DNA of 64,000 nucleotides from NCBI RefSeq assembly GCF_003555545.1, contig NZ_CP032157.1, forward strand, positions 2,980,546-3,044,545, in the 5' to 3' direction. Source of the stretch: Paraflavitalea soli. GTDB taxonomy: Bacteria; Bacteroidota; Bacteroidia; Chitinophagales; Chitinophagaceae. This document shows positions 60,214 to 64,000 of the stretch, in pieces. Made by a program: the position numbers and the translations under genes. Positions within the stretch are counted from its first letter, which is position 1. Each line of letters begins with the position of its first letter. Below the pieces are notes generated by a model. The model had not been told where the DNA came from and did not search any database. It was given only the letters and a program-made list of their open reading frames with translations.

Positions 60214-61380
60214 CTATTTCAATTTAATTATTTCAGCACCTGCCAGCAGGAAGGCCCCTGCCCCATACACTTCATAACTCTCGGCATTGAAATTTCTCCT
60301 GGGATCGGCACCAATGGGTTGTACCCAGCCTACACGCCCTTCCGGCGATACCAGCGTATTTAATCCCAGCCAGGCCTTGCGTACCGCAGGTTCGTATTTT
60401 CCTTTATCCAACAGACCATGGTTAACACCCCAGGCCAGGGCATAACAATAAAATCCGGTACCACTACCTTCGCCGCCCGGATAGGAAGCCGGATCAAGCA
60501 GGGATGCCCGCCATAATCCGTCGGCCTGCTGCAGGGAAACAATTTTTTCTGCCATCTCTTTGTATAGCTGCTCATAAAATGAACGATTGGGATAATCGGC
60601 CGGCAGTTCTTCCAGGATACGTACCAGACCACCCATTACCCATCCATTGCCTCTTGACCAGAATACGATCTGCCCATTGGCTTCTCTTTTACCTTCACCA
60701 TTGGCATTGATCAGGTAGCTGGCATCGCGGGCAAACAGGTGTTGTTCTTTGTTGTACAACAGGTCGTAGGTTTGTTTGAACAGGGAATCGTTCAACGCAA
60801 AATAAGCAGGATCTTTTAAGGTAACGCCCAATTTGACAATAACGGGCGGTCCCATAAACAGGGCATCACACCACCACCACATCAGGCCTTTTTTTGATTC
60901 AGGTCCGGGTACGGTACGCAGCTTTTGCACGGTATCAATAATGGCGCGTATCATTTGCTGATCGCCTTTGATACGGTACATATCGATATAGGTTTGTGCA
61001 ATGGCGATATCATCTGCATGATCATAACGGCGCCCTGGCTGCCAGGCCGTACGTTGTCCCAGGGCCATTAATGAGTCCAGGATCTTTCGTGAACCGGTGG
61101 TCTTATAAGCAGCCATTACACCGGCATAAAAAGCCCCGTTGGTCCAATCAGTCGGCGTATGCTTTGGATTGCTTAGTTGCCAGTCGGTCACGCGCTGCAT
61201 GGTCTTTTTAATGTAGCGTGGCTTAAAGACCTCACCGCTTATTACGGCCGTGGTATCAGCCGTTCTGCCCGATGAGTTGATAGGTTTATTAGAACAGTGC
61301 AGGGAGGTTATTAAGACCGGGATGGCCAATAACCAATTCATCATCGATCTGTTCATGATCTGGAATCCATTCTTTTTCAT
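60214..61380 (-). CDS. GH88/GH105-family unsaturated glycuronyl hydrolase, lipoprotein
   Basis: A 388-residue protein with a lipobox SLHC (Cys29). The (alpha/alpha)6-barrel hallmarks of GH105/YteR are present: RVTDWQLSNPKHTPTDWTNGAFYAGV, YDHADDIAIAQTYIDMY, LMWWWCDALFMGPP with the likely catalytic Asp172, WSRGNGWVMGGLVRILEELP, and GSGTGFYCYALAWG. These enzymes remove unsaturated glucuronyl or galacturonyl residues left by polysaccharide lyases. Starts at 61356 or 61344 are possible. No lyase gene is near; the SusCD pair is 27 kb away. Confidence 0.92.
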   Translation of the reverse strand: MKKNGFQIMNRSMMNWLLAIPVLITSLHCSNKPINSSGRTADTTAVISGEVFKPRYIKKTMQRVTDWQLSNPKHTPTDWTNGAFYAGVMAAYKTTGSRKILDSLMALGQRTAWQPGRRYDHADDIAIAQTYIDMYRIKGDQQMIRAIIDTVQKLRTVPGPESKKGLMWWWCDALFMGPPVIVKLGVTLKDPAYFALNDSLFKQTYDLLYNKEQHLFARDASYLINANGEGKREANGQIVFWSRGNGWVMGGLVRILEELPADYPNRSFYEQLYKEMAEKIVSLQQADGLWRASLLDPASYPGGEGSGTGFYCYALAWGVNHGLLDKGKYEPAVRKAWLGLNTLVSPEGRVGWVQPIGADPRRNFNAESYEVYGAGAFLLAGAEIIKLK

Positions 61381-61460
61381 ACGTGTGTCGTTATTTTATT
61401 TGCAGTCAACTGTTTTGCATTGTAGCCGGCCTGGCAGTGGTTGGAGGAAAGGCTTCCCAA

Positions 61461-62150
61461 TCAAATAATTTTAAATTTTCCGGAAAGCAAGGGAGCTATT
61501 TTGAGCAACTCCTTGTCATCTTCCCATTCCTTTCCTTTGGTCTCTCCGCCACTGTCAAAGTACAATCCTTTTTTACTGGCATTTGCCCTGGGAAAACTAT
61601 CGTCTGCCACCTGTTTTTTGGTCACTATGCCATAAGCCTGATCTGACAAGGGTATAAGTTCTTCGAACAATACTTCTCCATAGTGATGTTCCTTATTTAC
61701 CGGAATGTCGAGGCTTGCCAAATGATCAGGGTTCCTGAGTGTTTCATAAAAGTTCTTTTTCCCCAATGAAATTAACCAGCACCTAAAATAATAAAACCTG
61801 TCATCGGAAGAACCACCCTCAATAATTGTTTGAGCAGCCATATTGTTCCAGGTATTGGATTCATCTATCTTCTGTTGGAATATGATCTCGAAATCCATGA
61901 TTTGCTGGGGCGTCAACCGCGTGAGTGCAGTCAGGATCGCATCCTCCTTGCGTTTATTATTAAACCCACCTTTCCGAAAAGCATCATCCATTATTTCCCA
62001 GAAGTAGGTAGTATCCATTTTTGCAGTGGCTGGTAATACCTGTAAAGCGGTGGTATCGCTTTGGGGTTTCACAGCAGTGGTTTGTGCGCAGGCAGCCAGG
62101 GATATGTAGAATATCCATATTAAGCTACCCTTTACAACAGCTTTGATCAT
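61461..62150 (-). CDS. DUF4240-domain lipoprotein
   Basis: A 229-residue protein with lipobox LAAC (Cys21). Residues about 40-190 contain MDTTYFWEIMDDAFRKG, LTRLTPQQIMDFEIIFQQKIDESNTWNNMAAQTIIEGGSSDDRFYYFRCWLISLGKKNFYETLRNPDHLA, the DUF4240 pattern, normally found in cytosolic proteins of Gram-positive bacteria; here it is exported. Role unknown. A longer start at 62165 is possible. Confidence 0.83.
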   Translation of the reverse strand: MIKAVVKGSLIWIFYISLAACAQTTAVKPQSDTTALQVLPATAKMDTTYFWEIMDDAFRKGGFNNKRKEDAILTALTRLTPQQIMDFEIIFQQKIDESNTWNNMAAQTIIEGGSSDDRFYYFRCWLISLGKKNFYETLRNPDHLASLDIPVNKEHHYGEVLFEELIPLSDQAYGIVTKKQVADDSFPRANASKKGLYFDSGGETKGKEWEDDKELLKIAPLLSGKFKII

Positions 62151-62254
62151 ATGAAAGCGGGGCATTACCTATAGATTTTGGTTGTCTATCATTTTTTGAG
62201 CGACTGTAAAGTAATCAAAAAATTACTCCCATCCATAAGCTATGCCGTGATAGC

Positions 62255-62290
62255 AAAAAGGAGGCCCATTGGTGAATATGCCTCTTTTGC
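62255..62290 (-). terminator. Probable terminator after the AhpD-like gene
   Basis: gaggc (62261-62265) pairs with gcctc (62280-62284); on the minus strand a T run follows. The loop is 14 bases, so stability is moderate. Confidence 0.5.
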
Positions 62291-62319
62291 CCTGTTCTTA
62301 CCTGTATAACGCCCGTGTC

Positions 62320-62865
62320 CTATCGCTTAATCTTGCACAACATATCTGAATGGATATTGAGACCGATATTAGTGAGGTTGTACAGGTGCTCACTGGCTAC
62401 CAGCCAAACGATCTCGCACACTTCCCGTTCGGAATAATGGCGGGCCATACGGGCAAAGGTATCGGGGTTTACCTGTTTGTCTTTTGTGAGTTCTGTTACG
62501 TAGTCGAGTGCTGCGCGTTCAGCTTCTGTAAAGAGCGGACTGGTGGCATATTCGGCCAGGGCATCAAACCGGGCCTCATTCATCGAAGCATTGATGGCAG
62601 CCCAGCGGCTGGTATCCATACAAAACAGGCAGATATTGATGCGTGCAACCTGTTGCCGGATGAGGAAGACGGTCTCAGCAGGCAGTAGCAGCTTTTTGTC
62701 GAGGCTGGACACTTTACCATAAAACATACCAAAAGCGGCGGGCAGGCGGGCGGAATGCACTTTGAGCGGAGCCAGCACTTTGCCAAACTGCTTGCGGGTG
62801 AAATAATATGCCAGCTTCATTGTCAATCCCTTAGGTTTCTCGATGGGAGTAAGAAAGGTATCCAT
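62320..62865 (-). CDS. Carboxymuconolactone decarboxylase/AhpD-like protein
   Basis: A 181-residue all-helical protein. The redox Cys pair Cys79-x-x-Cys82 (INICLFCMD) is present, but the His expected three residues after the second Cys in AhpD is a Ser here. SPLFTEAERAALDYVTELTKDKQVNPDTFARMARHYSEREVCEIVWLVASEHLYNLT is the family core. Peroxidase-type activity is possible but altered. The gene stands alone. Confidence 0.87.
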   Translation of the reverse strand: MDTFLTPIEKPKGLTMKLAYYFTRKQFGKVLAPLKVHSARLPAAFGMFYGKVSSLDKKLLLPAETVFLIRQQVARINICLFCMDTSRWAAINASMNEARFDALAEYATSPLFTEAERAALDYVTELTKDKQVNPDTFARMARHYSEREVCEIVWLVASEHLYNLTNIGLNIHSDMLCKIKR

Positions 62866-62980
62866 TTTGTGTAGTTTTTAGTGTGTATGTTGAATTACAC
62901 TCTAATAAGGACTGAGGTAAGAAGGATTGGACATGGTGGTAAACTTTTTTAGCCTATTCTGGTAAGCCGGGAGGTTGGGG

Positions 62981-63011
62981 AAAATAAAAATGCGAGGCAG
63001 GGAGCCTCGCA
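62981..63011 (-). terminator. Rho-independent terminator after the zeta-toxin operon
   Basis: tgcgaggc (62991-62998) and gcctcgca (63004-63011) form a perfect 8-base stem with loop aggga; on the minus strand a T-rich run (complement of 62981-62990) follows. 31 bases past the stop of the small gene. Confidence 0.92.
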
Positions 63012-63042
63012 TCAATCAATACTCTTATCGGAGAATGTCTTA

Positions 63043-63228
63043 TTACTTTTTAGGAAGTGTTTCCAGGAGTTCTTTCGCAGGGACTTCTCTTATTTCACCG
63101 TCCTTGTCCCTGATAACCAAAGATCCATTATTAGCGGCTCTTTTTTCAATTAGCTTTCGCATGGCTTCCCTCGCTCCCTCCAGAATCTTTTCTGACAGGT
63201 CAATATCATATGCAGAATTATCAATCAC
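63043..63228 (-). CDS. Small protein overlapping the zeta-toxin-like gene
   Basis: A 61-residue acidic/basic protein. An N-terminal helix (LSEKILEGAREAMRKLIEKRAANNG) is followed by a strand pair (SLVIRDKDGEIREVPAKELLETLPKK). Family not recognised. It overlaps the end of the zeta-like kinase gene by 8 bases, so the two are translated together; by its size and position it may be the antitoxin or an immunity-like partner. Confidence 0.75.
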   Translation of the reverse strand: MIDNSAYDIDLSEKILEGAREAMRKLIEKRAANNGSLVIRDKDGEIREVPAKELLETLPKK

Positions 63229-63799
63229 TTTGCTTGCTTTGTTGTAAAATAATCTCCCAAATATCCGCCTTTTTTATGACAGCATCAACACCAATGCCTC
63301 CTTTGGCAATCATTTCAGGATAGGTCGCATTGTTAAAAACCATCCAATTATTGCAAATATCAATATATAAATTCAGCAGATTGTAAATTCCCCGATAATA
63401 CCTTCGTTTGATAACTTCAATTGGAATATTATGCCCTCCTTCACTTACTCTTTCAGCAACTCTTTTTATAGCCAGCTTAGGATCGTCTAACCAAAAATAA
63501 ACCAACCTCACCTTATAGCCAGCCTCCTGCGCCCTCTTCACCAGCGACACATAACTCCTTGTAGCAAGTGTTGTTTCAAATGCGAAGTCAGCCTTTTCCT
63601 CCATCAATTGGTGAATTCTTTGAAGCATAATCCTGCCAGCTTCCAATGCCACACTTTCAGGATTAAAGGGAGATAATCCGGCTGCAATACTATCCGCATT
63701 GACAAATTCCCGGCAATGCAGGATCTCTGGTAATATGGTATAACTCGCAGTGGTCTTACCTGCACCATTGCAGCCAGCTATGATATATAAATTAGGCAT
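63221..63799 (-). CDS. Zeta-toxin-like kinase
   Basis: A 192-residue P-loop protein. Walker A GCNGAGKTT (residues 9-17), EFVNADSIAAGLSPFNPE, ADFAFETTLATRSY, RLVYFWLDDPKLAIKRVAERVSEGGHNIPIEVIKRRYYRG, which are the conserved pattern of COG4185-type zeta-toxin relatives. True zeta toxins phosphorylate UDP-N-acetylglucosamine and block cell-wall synthesis; whether this one does is inferred only. A small gene overlaps its 3' end. Confidence 0.9.
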   Translation of the reverse strand: MPNLYIIAGCNGAGKTTASYTILPEILHCREFVNADSIAAGLSPFNPESVALEAGRIMLQRIHQLMEEKADFAFETTLATRSYVSLVKRAQEAGYKVRLVYFWLDDPKLAIKRVAERVSEGGHNIPIEVIKRRYYRGIYNLLNLYIDICNNWMVFNNATYPEMIAKGGIGVDAVIKKADIWEIILQQSKQSD

Positions 63800-63880
63800 T
63801 CAATAAAACCAGTAATCTAAGCTATTAAGTAATGATACACAACCTGGCCAGAAATAGTTTCAGGAGAAAGGCTATTACCC

Positions 63881-64000
63881 CTAATTCGCAAATATCTGTG
63901 TAAAGTACAGGACGCTCTTCTCATCTCTTGCTACACCAATGCCGGTAAGCTTGTACTTGCCTTCAATGTTCTTTTTGTGGCCGGAGCTTTTGAGCCATCC
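63881..64000 (-). CDS. CAP-domain protein, C-terminal end
   Basis: Only the last 39 residues are in the window. GWLKSSGHKKNIEGKYKLTGIGVARDEK and YFTQIFAN match the end of the CAP/SCP domain (GH..NI, TGIGVA, YFTQIF) found in secreted Bacteroidota proteins. The start lies beyond the right edge. Confidence 0.8.
   Translation of the reverse strand, partial: GWLKSSGHKKNIEGKYKLTGIGVARDEKSVLYFTQIFAN

Noticed and set aside
61356-61380. Choosing a shorter start for the GH105-like protein
   Set aside because: Starts at 61356 or 61344 are possible but the sequence does not decide between them; the longest was kept.

Overview
The window reads as a chromosomal segment of a Bacteroidota bacterium, most likely family Chitinophagaceae (inference). 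Grounds: a SusC/SusD pair, two OMP_b-brl-type TonB-dependent barrels, a LytS/LytTR two-component pair, Tat-exported Gfo/Idh/MocA oxidoreductases, many small secreted or membrane proteins, and Bacteroidota-type promoters (TTG, about 17-23 bases, then TAnnTTTG) in front of several genes. There is no phage, conjugative or CRISPR locus. One IS3-family element is present.

Layout. 1-5 kb: the start of a Prc/Tsp-like protease (minus, runs off the left edge), tRNA-His with terminator, a DUF445-like membrane protein and a Gly-rich outer-membrane barrel. 5-13 kb: secreted protein, orphan ABC permease, SGNH hydrolase, DUF4407 protein and small membrane or secreted proteins. 12.7-16.5 kb: minus-strand 5-oxoprolinase operon pxpB-pxpC-pxpA plus a Nramp-like transporter lacking the usual metal-ligand motifs. 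16.8-24.5 kb: topA, YcxB-like protein, SirB1/transglutaminase-like protein, dps, small porin-like protein, LytTR regulator and histidine kinase. 24.7-37 kb: second barrel, SAM O-methyltransferase, susD, susC and two tandem paralogous Tat-exported Gfo/Idh/MocA proteins. 37-40.6 kb: csaA-ogt-macro-domain operon, YhdH-type reductase, ferredoxin-NADP reductase-like protein. 40.8-51 kb: NDH-2, two AraC regulators, small membrane proteins, an Ig-domain lipoprotein, methyltransferase, Crp/Fnr regulator, SDR and DinB protein. 51.2-57.8 kb: ParE-type toxin-antitoxin pair and a minimal ethanolamine set (permease, eutB, eutC) with an M28 peptidase on the opposite strand in the middle. 58.0-59.4 kb: IS3 element. 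60.2-64 kb: GH105-like hydrolase, DUF4240 lipoprotein, AhpD-like protein, a zeta-toxin-like kinase with a small overlapping partner, and the end of a CAP-domain protein.

How genes work together. PxpABC with the co-transcribed transporter should take up and open 5-oxoproline to glutamate. Permease plus EutBC should import ethanolamine and split it into acetaldehyde and ammonia without a microcompartment. SusCD with the two Gfo/Idh/MocA proteins and, further away, the GH105 protein point to glycan or glycoside use.

The most unusual signal is non-coding. Several sequence-unrelated families of degenerate 7-nt or 8-nt tandem arrays, plus longer palindromic repeats, sit in intergenic DNA, many starting within a few bases of a stop codon. 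The IS3 element has inserted into one 7-nt array and duplicated CAG, so the pre-insertion array can be rebuilt.
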